A DNA stretch of 64,000 nt from Torymus aiolomorphi. Lineage: Eukaryota; Arthropoda; Insecta; Hymenoptera; Torymidae. Each line of letters opens with the position of its first letter. Position 1 is the first letter of the stretch. The stretch is taken from contig CM070876.1 in assembly GCA_036365515.1 (NCBI GenBank), positions 122,530,810-122,594,809 on the forward strand, given 5' to 3'. Both the position numbers and the translations under genes were made by a program. The notes beneath the pieces are model-generated. The model did no database searches. It was not told the DNA's origin and saw nothing but the letters and a program-made list of their open reading frames with translations. Positions 1 through 10,825 of this stretch are shown one piece after another.

Positions 1-2039
1 TTTACAATCATTTTAGTAATTATTAATTAATAATGTCTTATGAAAAGGACTACTAATAATTATTTTAATGATAATGCACTTATTATAAAAAAATATGAGA
101 ATATTGAAATTTTTCTTTGAATTTAGATCTTTTGTATCATTTCCCCGAAGGTTATTGTTTAAATTGAAATCACGAATCATTATTTGCAATAATTATTATT
201 GATTATGGTATGCAGCATTAGTAATTGGACTACATGCCTGGGCTTACATGTTTATATGTGTGTTCCAGTGAGTGTTAGTTTATTTTGCTTACACACAAGG
301 CTTACACACAAGTGGTGAAAATGAATGTGGCTCTACTCGTGCTGACGGCTTGTGTTGAATGTGTTATTGAACCATTTTTAATGAAATGATCAAATGAAAA
401 ATCCGAATTTCGAAACTTCGAACACATAGGTGTCAGCCAATCGTCGAGCCCAGGGTTCAATCCAGTTTGTTTGGGTAAACATACATTCCGAGTCAAACTG
501 CCGTATAGCTCGTATAGATAGTCACTTGGCATTTTACACATGTACGCGTCTGTGCAGGTATTATAGCATAGGCGGCTTTGATTGTGTTAAAGCAGCGAAT
601 ATGAGTGCCAGCCTCGGGTGTGGGTGCACGCTGCTACCTACAAGGAGAGTGTCTGTGTGACTTGTCTCCTCGGTGAATATTTCGCTTTCTCGATGAACGC
701 GAGAGACTGTCATATGAGCGTGCACAGCTGATATTTGACACATCCAAGTCATCCTCTTCTTAATCAGCTTGCATTCTTCCAGCTCTAATTTTGATGATAT
801 AGTTAAAGCTGTTCCGGTTCCTTCCGCAAGTCTCGTCACCATTGAGTGATAAGCTGTTTCGTTGTTATCGCTTTTCCTGGTTCTTCTTTGATGTTATTAT
901 TAATAATTTTTGTTCTTTTTTTTCATCTATTTTTTTGCAATAGGATATTTCAGTATTAACCCCAAACAAAGTAATTTTCTTTAGTATTTGGTGTTATTTA
1001 AACAATAACCATCTTTTTCTTACTAGAAATTCTCTTATTTTTAAATAATTTATTTTTTCTTAATAGTGATTTACATAAATGCATGTATCACAAAAATACT
1101 ACATAAAATATACAAATTTTATATTTAGTTCTAAATCGTGAACAATAACATAATTACATTTACATGTTTATTAATCATAAAATTATTTAAAGATCCTTAA
1201 AGATTAAGGCCCTTAAATTTTTATACTACTATAATATTGCTATTCAAAATTTATCGAAAAATCTTTGATCTCATAGTACAAATATTTGTATATATTATTA
1301 TTTTATAATTTCTTTAAAATTTTAATTAATAAGCGCAAATGCCCATACGTTAAAGTTATTGTTTCTATAATTCGTATATAACTATATTTTATTAACGTTT
1401 GTGAGTTTCATGAAAAGGTTATTAACTATCCGTATAATGAAACTTGAGAAAATCCGGTATCTAAAATTTAGGATTTAAGTAAGTGAAAATTTTTTCCGAA
1501 ATTTCAGAAACTCAACGCTTTACTCAAAAGATTTGATAATAAGTTTTTATTCATATTATTCAAGCCTAATGTTTCATGCGACGCATTGATTCAAAGTATT
1601 TTATGAGACTCTATTTGTACATTGTCTTCGCAAAAATGTTTTAATGTGACTTTATATAAACTTCTTTAACTTGGTTTTCATATGCCTATATGCATACTTG
1701 ATGTAATTGTAATAAGATCTTGCCAGCTACAACGTTAGCGCGCTGCCGGTGTACAAAAATGCATTATTGTCACTTTTATTTCGATGAACCGTTTCAGCAA
1801 CTTCGTTTTGTGCGTATTATTATTACTTTAATAAGTGGTAGGTTTTTTCTATTATAACGTTTATACTGATAATGCTATAATGTATACGTTTTATATGTTT
1901 TCACTAGATACTCCATTTCTTTATCCTGAAAAATCGGAATATTTAGGCGATAATCGTAACGCAGTTTTAACATATGTTTCTTCGGTATTAATTTCACATA
2001 TTGGATCTTTGAATTTGACATTAATTGATATTCAGCCCT
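1..2039. other. AT-rich DNA without recognisable genes
   Basis: I see no supported gene, RNA or repeat here. The stretch is strongly AT-rich from about 850 onward. Open frames near 300-840 lie on both strands, are under 100 codons and show no motif I recognise; I treat them as chance. Confidence 0.6.
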
Positions 2040-3030
2040 TCAATCTCTTAACTTTTTGAGACAGTCCCCTTTAATAGCATGTGTTATGTATAATCGTTTA
2101 TTAGCTTGACGTTTTTTCATAACCTCATTTATGTCTTCGATCTTTTCGGTGTTCAAATCTTCTCGTATATTGAGATTCCATAGTTTAAATTCTTCTGACG
2201 TTTTATTCCTTTCCTTCTTCAAAAAAGACGTTAACGGACTTGCACACTCTAATTTACTGTTATCGTAGCAATTATTTCATTGCGCATCAAAAACGTCGCC
2301 CATTTTAGTCGTAATTGTGCAAGGTTCAAATATAACAATGGGTGGGTCCATAACCACCGGTTTATTACATGTAATATAGCAAAGATTATTGCTCTTCTCA
2401 CGTTCAACTACGAAATTATTAACTAACGTTTCCTGGCTCAATGGCAGTATCGAAATAAAATCAACAGTATCATCTATCATCTCATTCTGTGCGTAATTAA
2501 TTGTTATTTTGTAAGAAGGAATCATTCTTGTTATTAAATGTTTAGCATCAATCGAAATCTTTTCTCTGACACAACTATCTTTTGTTTTTAACGAATTTGC
2601 TCTAGGTTCCATGTTAAAGTGGGCTTTGTCTCCCTGTAATTGCGGGCTTTGTTGATCATTTTTGCCGTGTTCTATAATATACTGGTATTTATAATATAGG
2701 TGTTTTTATAATTAATCAACACCCTTTTGAGATCGCCAATAATTTGATCCGTTTTAACTGAACGTCGTGGTTGAGTGTTGCACGTATTTTCTGACGTACT
2801 TGAGTGAGGTGGCAGTGCTGTGTATACAATTGGTGCGAGCGACTGTACCGATAGTATACTAGAAGGCAGTGTATTTTCTGCTGACGATTCATATTTTTTC
2901 CGACTTATTTTTCCACTTTTTAGATCTAACTTAAGATTCTCACATTCACTGTCAAAATGTCCGTGAATTTTGCAATACTCACAAAATCTTTCATCATAAT
3001 TGGTTTTTAGATATTGCTCTTCTTTATAAT
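2040..3030 (-). pseudogene. Retrotransposon gag C-terminal remnant with CCHC zinc knuckle
   Basis: Reading the minus strand from about 3030 down, an open frame without a start codon contains the zinc-knuckle pattern C-x2-C-x4-H-x4-C (FCEYCKIHGHFDSEC), encoded at 2942-2983. This is the nucleic-acid-binding motif of LTR-retrotransposon Gag. The frame runs on as a low-complexity linker until a stop near 2690. Two further minus-strand frames (2277-2612 and 2040-2222) may be downstream debris of the same element, but I recognise no protease or RT motif in them. The fragment lies in the right order and orientation to be the 3' continuation of the gag core at 5029-5579, with the block 3041-4476 inserted between. 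It is fragmentary and not functional. Confidence 0.5.
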
Positions 3031-3040
3031 TATTTATACT

Positions 3041-4476
3041 GAGAGAAGAATTTTGTTACGCCAAATAAATTTGGTAACTATTACCAAATATCAATTGAAA
3101 TACAAGCAAATGAATATTTAGTAACAGCTTCCAAATCATACTTGAACAAACCAAACGTAGTCGTTCGGCACAAAAACATATTTGTTAATAATTACCAAAT
3201 TCTAATTTCTAATAAATAAGCATAGAATTACAATAAATATGTCATATTTGATTGAAATATGTACATATATGAATAAAATAAGTTTTCTATCAATATAAAT
3301 ATAATTTTAAGAGTAAATCAAATTTTTCTTTATTAATTCGTATATTTATATACAGTAAGATCAACTGCAGAACATTTATTTGTAGTCGGAAGATGTAGTT
3401 TATTTCGTTTTATTTCAAATCTCTTCTTGAAATGACATTGCAACCATCAGCTATTCCATGAATTTTCATCGGTCTGAGGTATTCATTACAATCGAATCAA
3501 CCTTCCGTGCGATTCGTGAATTTTGCTTTACACCTCCAAAGCAATTTTTGCTTGGTATAAAAGCAATTTAAGTCTGTGTCTCGAGTGCGATCTACTTAAC
3601 TCTTAAAGCGTTACCGACCAGGCGGTACTAAAGCATATATTACCTGACAGCACGGCAGTTTTTCGCGTTTACGTGTCGGAATGTATCTAATGCATGATCT
3701 ACGTGTTCGGGGTGGCCGATGATGGAGTCTAGGTAGTGCGCTCCGTAGGTTTTCGCTTCTACGTGTCGGAACGCATACATTATCGGCGACCTCGAACACC
3801 TAGACCACGCCTTGGACATGTTCCACCACCTGGGCACAAAAACCTACAGAGTGCGCCACCTAGACTCCATCATTGGCCACCTTGAACACCTGGACCACAC
3901 ATTGTATACGTTCCGACACCTAGACGAAAAAACGTACGGAGCGCACTTCTTTGACTCCGTCATCGTCGATCTCGCACACCTAGACGACGCTATGGATACG
4001 TTTGACGCCTAGACGTGAGCTACAACATCCATTATTTTCGACTGTTTCTCAGGTTAATTCTACCGGCCCTGTCAAGTAAAAACAACATGGGTCGATGAGC
4101 AGAAGTTGCTTTACGCTGCTTGCATGGGCTAGCAAAGCAGATTTCGCTTGGATCCCGAGCAGAAATAGACTTTTTTTTCAGTGTACTCAAAACTATAGTT
4201 CGGTGTGCACACACACATATATAGAACGTGTATAAGCATATTGGGTCGATTGACGGTCGATAAACACAGGAATATTTATCTCAATTAAAATTTGGTAATA
4301 GTTACCAAATATTTTTTTCATATAAATATCTATTCAATTCTCCAAAAGCGATTATTTAATTATTTTAAAGTTATATTTATCGTGATCTAATGAAAGAATA
4401 TTTCGAACAAATTAATTAAATTTAGGGAATATCAAATAAATATGTTTATTTGAGGGAACTAAACTCTTCTTTCAGT
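3041..4476. mobile_element. Candidate 1.4-kb TIR element inserted in a retrotransposon remnant
   Basis: The left edge (ACTGAGAGAAGAATTT, starting about 3040) and the right edge (AAACTCTTCTTTCAGT, ending about 4477) are inverted repeats with 14 of 16 matching bases. Just inside, the 20-mer TTTGGTAACTATTACCAAAT near 3070 recurs in reverse complement near 4288. This inverted-terminal layout, sitting between two pieces of one gag-like gene, suggests a non-autonomous DNA transposon. No transposase is visible. I could not identify a clean target-site duplication, so superfamily and exact ends are uncertain. It carries the repeat array at 3640-4012. Confidence 0.45.
3640..4012. repeat. Inverted (head-to-head) array of 90-bp repeats
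   Basis: A 90-bp unit is present about twice on the minus strand (left of about 3777) and about twice on the plus strand (right of it). In the sense frame each unit is an open 30-codon module with a shared core: KTYGAH, then LDSIIGH, then EHxDHxLDTF. Plus-strand units start at 3824 and 3914; minus-strand units start at 3768 and 3678. Both arms stay open in the equivalent frame, although there is no start context or longer gene. I recognise no protein family. It could be a captured coding minisatellite or a satellite that is open by chance. Confidence 0.65.
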
Positions 4477-4679
4477 GTAATTGGCTATAACTACAAAATT
4501 CATTTGCCGGAGCTACCCTGACTGCTGCCTTGTGAATAAAAGTCTCATTGGATGCGGGAATTTCTGAATCAATGTTCTTATATATAGTTTCTCTTAGATC
4601 GTTTGTCTGGTTGTTGGCTCGAGATTCGGTTAGAACGCGGAGTGTATGTATCTTGTACTCGATAGTTATTCGGACGTCC

Positions 4680-5020
4680 AAGCAAAAGTGGCACACCTAA
4701 CGGGAAAAATTAGAACTGCTCTAAGTTATACCTAAGCAGACAGCTCACAGCTCTCAGCTGACAGCATTCTCACTAGTCAGCGGTAAACAAACGCACCTTA
4801 ACTCCATACAAAATAGATTATATTAATTTTAATTACGCAAAAATGGAATCAAAAGCGAAAAAACGAAAAATATTTAATCAATACAAAGATATGTACAATT
4901 ATTTACAAAGTATTGCATTTCATAAAAATAGAATGTTACAAGTTCAAACCTGCCTCGTATACATCACGTGACTGCGGTATACCTTAGAGATGCAACGAGA
5001 GAGACACCCGGCGGGACTTG
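4680..5020. mobile_element. Candidate 341-bp insertion flanked by an 8-bp direct repeat
   Basis: The self-complementary octamer GGACGTCC occurs at 4672-4679 and again at 5021-5028, at the place where the minus-strand gag reading frame stops making sense. The intervening 341 bp have no coding potential; the ends (AAGCAAAAGT and GGCGGGACTT) show only a four-base inverted match. An 8-bp duplication is typical of hAT- and P-type insertions. Because the octamer is palindromic, chance recurrence cannot be excluded. Confidence 0.35.
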
Positions 5021-5028
5021 GACGTCCG

Positions 5029-5579
5029 AATAGCTTCATTGATTGCTTCTCTCAAATTTCTCGGATTCTTCAATCGAACGTGGTGTCCTAAATTTTCATG
5101 CAAACCGTCTAAAAAATGACGCAAAGCTTCTTCCTCACTTGTCAATTGGAAATAATCTCTATATTCTTTGAAGGGAATACGGTCAATCTGATGTGAATCT
5201 AACAGTCGATACAGTAAAGCTTCAACTCTTCGTCCATAGTCGATGACTCTTTCGGCTGGCTTCTGCCACAGAGTTTTAAATTCGTAATATATTTGTTCTG
5301 GTTTTTCAGGGTAACCAAGGTACTGCGTAAGGTCACGTAGTAGCCATTCGACATCACTGTCGTATTTCGTCAGACCTGGCCCGCCGAATCTTGCTGCCGC
5401 ATCCCGAAAAATTTTGATGTTAAAGTAAAAAAAATATGCCTTTCGGCTGACGGAAATTCAAGTATTTGTCGTACAACTTTACAGAAAAAAACTGTCATGT
5501 GCGGATTTCCGTCGAATTGTGAAATAGAATCTAGCGCTTCGCTCAGCGAGTATAGTGGAACCATGCATTGCGTACTCAT
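5029..5579 (-). pseudogene. LTR-retrotransposon Gag core, frameshifted
   Basis: The minus strand reads as a Gag capsid region in two frames. A start near 5579 leads into the segment SLSEALDSISQFDGNPH, typical of the N-terminal part of insect Gag capsids. After a frame change near 5400 it continues through WLLRDLTQYLGYPEKPEQ, then ALRHFLDGLHENLGHHV and NPRNLREAINEAIRT, the usual C-terminal capsid helices. The LTR-like block at 7014-7612 and primer-binding-site-like sequence at 6992-7009 lie upstream in the same orientation. The zinc-knuckle piece at 2942-2983 is its likely continuation. At least one frameshift and two insertions make it non-functional. A Ty3/gypsy-like origin is my best guess from capsid style only. 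Confidence 0.6.
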
Positions 5580-6985
5580 ATATCTGGAATTTCGAGAAGG
5601 CGTCTTCGCAATTTATTGTATGAGTCAAATGTCTGACTTTTAATATGTCAAATGCTAATGTGTAGAATTGACGATCGCAATTTACCACTAGCAAATTATG
5701 TTTAACAAATCTGAAAAAATCGATTGCATTCAACTGTTAAATAAAAGGATTCTCCTTGTTATATTTGTGAACTCTCCCGAACTCGCAAAAGCTGGCTCCA
5801 TTTTTAGAAAAATTGAAATTGAACTTCCACCAGATAGTCTAATAAATTTTTTTTTTTTTTTTTTGTTTTATACCATTATGATAAGTATATCTGAGTTTAC
5901 ATTTTTAACTCTGTGATTGTCAAATATTTTGCATCTGCCTTGTTGCTCAGCCATTTTCTTAGATATATTTTTCTTTGTCTCCCGCTCATACAAAGGTTTG
6001 TTTGAATTCTATTAATTTTGATTAATATTTCTATTACAACGCTATTCTCTTTAGTTAACTTACGTAGGCATAAATTCTGTCCACCTCGACTATTTCGTGC
6101 GTCCTTCCTGCTGTCTTAGGACTCAAGGTATGCTCTCAATTCTCCTAGGCTAATATGATGGTGAGGTGTTTGTAGAATGAATGGTTAAGGAGTGAACTGA
6201 TTTCTTTTTGAGAAAGTTCTGAGGAGATTGGCCGCCGATGGCAGCTGATCTAAGTACGCGCCGCTGCTTTCAGGAGGCACGGGGAAAACAGCCGACCGTC
6301 GATGACAACTGGTCTGAGGAGAAGGAAAAATCGACCGTCGTTGACAACTGGCTTCAAGGAAAAGGGAAAAAAATCGACCGTCGTTGACAACTGGTCTAAG
6401 GAAAAGGAAAAATCGACCGTCATTGACAACTGGCCTCAAGGAAAAGGGAAGAAGAATCGACCGTCGCTGGCAACTGGTCTAAGGACGTCGTTATGCAGCG
6501 GCGCAGGGCAGGAGTAGATTAAGGTGTGATAGGAGGTTATTTAACAGTAAAAGGAGAAGCAATTATTTGTTACACTTGACTACTGTTATTTCTTCACGTA
6601 CTATGCAAGTTATTTATGCACGGAGATAATCGATCTTTGCTTTCGTCTTATTGCTACGAAAATATGTTCATTCAACGATATATTGTACCAGGATGTATAT
6701 ATTTTTGAGAGAAAAATACTATTTACGAGTATTTACGACTTTTAATAAATAAAAACGCGTATAATTTTGTTATGCGCAGCCTTTTATAAAATTCCCACGG
6801 GGTCAGAAAAATATGTAATTTTCCGGATACCTTAAATTTTACTTACTGGAAGCTGAACACGAAGAAGATGGCTGATCTCATCCTGGCTTCCTTCCTTCCT
6901 GTCCTTCCTGTCCTTCCTGTCTATTAGTAGTTGGAGTGGTTGAAAATACGTGATTCGCGATTTAGAAGGGACTAATTATTTCATA
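5580..6985 (-). other. Probable retrotransposon leader between gag remnant and LTR
   Basis: No gene is recognisable. By position this would be the 5' untranslated leader of the decayed minus-strand LTR element. It includes homopolymer T near 5848-5863, the minisatellite at 6290-6490 and a short TTCCTTCCTGTCC tandem repeat near 6890-6920. Confidence 0.4.
6290..6490. repeat. Minisatellite, five units of about 39-44 bp
   Basis: Five consecutive units begin with GACCGTC and share GACCGTCGTTGACAACTGG followed by a purine-rich tail (AAGGAAAAGGGAAAAA and variants). Unit lengths alternate at about 39 and 42-44 bp, suggesting an ancestral dimeric unit of about 81 bp. It lies inside the probable retrotransposon leader. 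Confidence 0.85.
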
Positions 6986-6991
6986 ACGGGA

Positions 6992-7009
6992 ACCCCACAC
7001 CTAGCACCA
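6992..7009 (-). promoter_or_regulatory. Putative tRNA primer-binding site
   Basis: On the minus strand the sequence starting TGGTGCTAGGTGTGGGG lies 4 nt inside the LTR edge. Its plus-strand reading ends in CCA and resembles a tRNA 3' end (T-stem CCCAC, acceptor strand, discriminator A, then CCA). This is the expected position and polarity for reverse-transcription priming. The tRNA species is not assigned. Confidence 0.5.
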
Positions 7010-7013
7010 AAAA

Positions 7014-7612
7014 TGTTACGAGTGAGAGGGTATTTTTTAGTTCCCGGACACTCTGGGTTACGCACCCGGAGAGGTTGATTTTACGTGAAATAAGAAGTCG
7101 AGAAGACAGAAGTATAATTAACTGGTGGTATTTATTCAATACTTAAAATGTGCGAGAAAGAGGTATCCTAACTGGTTGTAAGTGTATGAGTGCACGGCGC
7201 GGATGAGTCGTCGTGATCGTGGCTTCCTAGTGGATTGATGGCTGAAGACTCTTTTGTCGTCCTATCTCGTTCTGGAGTCGTCGTGTCGTCTATACCTCTC
7301 TCATAGGTTCCCCGTGGCTAGTAGGAGTAAGAGTCGTGCAGAGACGCGGGCGCCGGATGCGCCGCTTTTTATATCTGCGGTGCAGTATCTCCCACTTTCC
7401 TAATTAATCATAGGTGGGGGTCGGCTACACGTGGAGCTTCGTTCTTCCCCTAGTGCCGATTTCGCAGTTTCGGCCGCTTTGACCGATTTGACCGACTCCG
7501 GTTTCCTGGTGCCATAGTCACGGCGCAGTGCCGGATGTTCTCGACGCTTCGAATGCTGAATCACGTCTTTATTTGTACTGAACTCGCATGTGGAATGCTT
7601 CCACTTGTAACA
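7014..7612 (-). repeat. Candidate LTR of the decayed minus-strand retrotransposon
   Basis: The 599-bp block begins TGTTAC and ends GTAACA, the inverted dinucleotide-style ends expected of an LTR. A primer-binding-site-like sequence sits 4 nt inside its left edge, so it would be the 5' LTR of an element read on the minus strand. No second copy is present in the window, so this rests on the ends, the primer site and the gag remnants rather than on an LTR pair. The outer end at 7612 is less certain than the inner end. Confidence 0.45.
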
Positions 7613-7684
7613 GTATGCAAGGGGAAAAATGTAATTTGAACAAAAAACAAATGAAAAGCTAGTAGATAAGTTAGGCAAATTCTA

Positions 7685-8000
7685 TATCAAACAGGTCATG
7701 ACCTGTTTGATACAGAACCGGTCTAGGGTTTCTGGATCACTCGTAATTATGCAATGGCCAATAACCCATATCCGGTCAAGACCTGATTGATACAGAACCG
7801 GTCTAGGATTTCTGGATCACCCATAATTACGTAACAGTCAATAACCTATATCCGGTCAAGACATATTTGATACAGAACCGGCCTAGGATTTCTAGGTTAC
7901 CCTTAATTGCCTAATGTCCAAGACCTGTTTGATCTAGAACCGTCATATCTGTTCTGGCTCATCCGCAAGCCAATAAACCGAGTTGAGGCAGTACCAGCCT
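7685..8000. repeat. 80-bp tandem repeat opened by a perfect 28-bp palindrome
   Basis: Copies starting at 7701, 7781 and 7861 are exactly 80 bp apart and share ACCTGTTTGATACAGAACC, then TCTAGGATTTCTGGATCAC, then CAATAACCTATATCCGGTC. A fourth, diverged copy starts at 7923 after an 18-bp shortening. The first copy abuts a perfect palindrome at 7685-7712 centred on TCATGA, so the array starts with an inverted repeat of its own first bases. Confidence 0.85.
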
Positions 8001-8640
8001 ACTGATTCTAGATCATATCAGGTCTAGCCGAAAATCGGACCCTACCCTGGGGATGGGAGACGACGACGGGCAGCAAACTACCAGCGGCGAGCGGCACGAC
8101 AGCCTGCCGCAAACGGACGGCGGTAGCAGTCGACTGCGGGCGGCCAGCGGCGGGCGGCCATGCGGGTCAGCAGCTGCTCTCATCCCGCGGCTCTTATCTA
8201 CTAGTAACCATTTAGAACTTTCTATAACCCTTTTTCTCAGGCAAAAATATGTGTTTGTGGAAATTTTTTCAGAACATTTTTTCCACTGTGACTTTTTTGT
8301 GTCGTTTTGTATCCGTTGTTGTTGCTCAGGAGCAACGGTCGAGATGCTCTGACCCATTATTAGGGAATAAAAGCTTCTAACGACCGCAACACACTTATAT
8401 AACCGAAGCCTTGACTCTAACTGCTTGCGAGAGCCATTTCGCGGTCAGAATTTGAAGGAGGCTAAGAGCCCCACCTCGCTCCTATTCTGTGAGGTTCTAC
8501 CTGTCTATCAACCTCTCGATTATCATTCAAATATTTTGTTATTCGTCATTCTCTTCCATGTTGTACAGAGCACGATCAGTTTTATACACTCCATTATGGT
8601 TAATACCACTGCGAATATTTCAAAGTTTTTATGAAAAAAA
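8001..8640. other. No recognisable gene; local GC-rich patch
   Basis: Positions 8040-8200 are GC-rich within an AT-rich neighbourhood, which opens reading frames on both strands, but none shows a domain. I see nothing else in this stretch. Confidence 0.5.
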
Positions 8641-8714
8641 ATCGCCGGAGAGTGGATTCGAACTCACGATCTCTAGATTACTGAGCAACCACCTTACCAC
8701 TCGGCTATCGAGAC
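8641..8714 (-). mobile_element. tRNA-derived SINE-like unit, copy 1
   Basis: On the minus strand the sequence has a good Pol III A box (TAGCCGAGTGG) and B box (AGTTCGAATCC) at tRNA-like spacing. The would-be acceptor stem does not pair, so this is a tRNA-derived repeat, not a working tRNA. It recurs at 8868-8950 and 9091-9163 with similar spacers. Confidence 0.7.
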
Positions 8715-8867
8715 ATATGCATACTTATACGTTAATTTGTATTCTTATAGCGCGATGCCTTCATGGTGGTACCGTGCCGTCGGTAAGGTAGGATACTGTA
8801 GGTAAATTAATGTACTCTACCGATAAACATTAATATTTTAATATAAAAAGTTTTCATCAAAAGAAAA

Positions 8868-8950
8868 CGCCGAAGGGTGGGTTCGAACGTACGATCTTCA
8901 ATATTACCACTCGGCTACGAGCAGCAATATTACCACTCGGCTATCGAGAC
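8868..8950 (-). mobile_element. tRNA-derived SINE-like unit, copy 2, with internal duplication
   Basis: This is the second copy, 227 bp after the first. The B-box region (GGGTTCGAAC) is kept. The A-box end is duplicated: ATATTACCACTCGGCTA occurs twice in succession around 8900-8945. Downstream spacer sequence matches the spacer after copy 1. Confidence 0.65.
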
Positions 8951-9090
8951 GTATGGATACTCATAGCTGAATTTGTATCTAATAGCACGCGCAAGACCTC
9001 AATGTTCACGGTGGTAAGGTAGAACACTGTATTAATATAATTTACCGATAAGCATTAATATCTATGATAAAAAATAAAAAAAAAAAAAAA

Positions 9091-9163
9091 TCACCGGAGT
9101 TTGGATTTAAACTGACGATCTTTAAATTACTGAGCAGCCACCTTATCACTGGGCTATCAAGTC
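9091..9163 (-). mobile_element. tRNA-derived SINE-like unit, copy 3, decayed
   Basis: This is the third copy, 223 bp after the second and preceded by a poly-A tract. Its B box is mutated (TTTAAA in place of TTCGAA) and its A box is altered, so it is unlikely to be transcribed by Pol III. Confidence 0.6.
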
Positions 9164-9249
9164 ATATATATACTCATAGCTGAATTACGAGGACGCTGCG
9201 CGCGCAAAATATTTTGCACAATTTTGAGATTATGAAAATTTTGTATGTA

Positions 9250-9545
9250 GCATGTAGTTCTATGTAAAAAGTGATAGCCCCCTATTGGAATACACCCTCC
9301 AAAATTTCTTCCGTTTTTCGATCAGACCGCTCCTTCTCGAGATCCAAGCGAAAAACCAAAATTTCTACCCCCACCACCGGTTTTTGGAAATTCTGTGAAT
9401 GTCGTCGGATAGTGTAGGAAAAATATGTTCTCCCTCCAGTTGTAACCCGAAAATTTTGTCCGTTTTTCAATCCGAGCACACCTTCTCGAGTTATAAGCAA
9501 AAAACCAAAATTTCTATCCCCACTACCGGTTTTCGAAAATTCTTT
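9250..9545. repeat. Direct repeat of about 150 bp, two copies
   Basis: Copies starting near 9298 and 9447 share TTCCGTTTTTC / TGTCCGTTTTTC, CCTTCTCGAG, AAAAACCAAAATTTCTA and ACCGGTTTT. I recognise no coding content. Confidence 0.75.
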
Positions 9546-10581
9546 CGATGGACAGTATATGAAAATATGAGAAAACGCCCCGGCCCTGTCAGGATGGCTA
9601 GTCGTACAGCAGACTTTGAATAGGTTTCCTTAAATTGTTGGTGCTTGTTCAATACTTATCTAAACCTAGGCATATGCCCTATTTTTCGAAGTATCATTCA
9701 AATAATACTTCCGAATTTGACAGTCCCATATACAGACAGTGTAAATATTCATGGAAAAATTATAAAAAATGGGCTGCCACCCGCCTGGCAATTATATATG
9801 TTATGAACAGTCTGTATGACTTAACTGATGTGGTTAAGCGCGAAAATTAAAAATATTTAACTCACAAAATAGAAAATAGTTTGAGACCTTGAAATTTTGT
9901 ATTATAAAAATAATACTGATATTCTTTTACGATTACTCCAACATTTTTTGCATCTTAGCATTCACAGAAACTTAAATTAATACTTTTTTAATATTTAGAA
10001 AAGAAATGTAATGTATCAAAATATATATAGAGTGTGCTTGATTTCAGCTAGTTCTCTCTCTTTTGAAAAATAATACCTATGTTTGAATGCAAACTATTCA
10101 GGTCACATATGATTTATTTATAGTGTTTTAAACCTTCTCAAAGTGAAATTAAAATTGCAGCAAATAGTTTATTTATTTGATTTCATATATAATATTACTA
10201 ACATATTACAGAAGTAAAAAAAAAGATACGTAGGTGGTCCCTTTAGTGGGACTGAATTTTTTTAGCAAAAGTGAGACAAACAGCCGGTAGTAGGATAATT
10301 TGTGGTTCTGCTAGTTAATATTAGATTTTAGTAAGTTTTCAACACTCTACAAATACTAAAAATAATGTTTTTTTGCCCGCAAATAATTATTGCAAAATTA
10401 TAGTAAAAAAGAACATCATTGAACCACCTCTATTCTGAGTATAAAATGTATTTAGCGACTCATTTATATTATCCGATCATAAACAGTTTATACATGTAAC
10501 AAGTCTTATAAAATAATAAATGCTCAAATTTATTGTGGAAAATGGCAATGCTATCTGTAAAATAAATAAATAAATATTACT
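9546..10581. other. AT-rich DNA without recognisable genes
   Basis: A 71-codon plus-strand open frame at 9635-9850 has no motif and no support. The remainder is AT-rich sequence up to the BEL insertion point, where CTAT (10582-10585) is the left target duplication. Confidence 0.5.
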
Positions 10582-10585
10582 CTAT

Positions 10586-10825
10586 TGAACAAAATAGCAG
10601 CGATCGCAGTGAATTTTTGTGATTCACGTTCTTTCGAAAAGTTGATTGCCGGTGGGGACGTTGGGTTGTAAAAATCCAGACACTGATGTTTTGTGTTTTT
10701 TACTTTAATGAAGGATGGCACGATGTACTATTTACAGATGGTTTAAAGGTGTAAACTTAATGATTTAATTAAAGAGCGTACACGTGGCTCGTGTATTTAG
10801 GCAGCGGTACTCCTCGCCGATGTTA
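10586..10825 (-). repeat. BEL/Pao 3' LTR, first part
   Basis: This matches 23615-23701 followed by 48232-48305 of the other LTR. It contains about 78 bp (about 10710-10788) absent from the other LTR. It breaks at TTA, where the long-TIR transposon inserted. Confidence 0.85.

Noticed and set aside
8013..8357. Overlapping open frames of about 100 codons on both strands
   Set aside because: They are caused by a local GC-rich patch; no motif, splice or start context supports either.
8641..8714. Functional tRNA gene on the minus strand
   Set aside because: A and B boxes are good but the acceptor stem does not pair, the T-stem pairs only when shifted, and the sequence recurs as a tandem repeat.
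9635..9850. 71-codon plus-strand frame as a host exon
   Set aside because: No splice context, no motif, and repeats on both sides; insufficient support.
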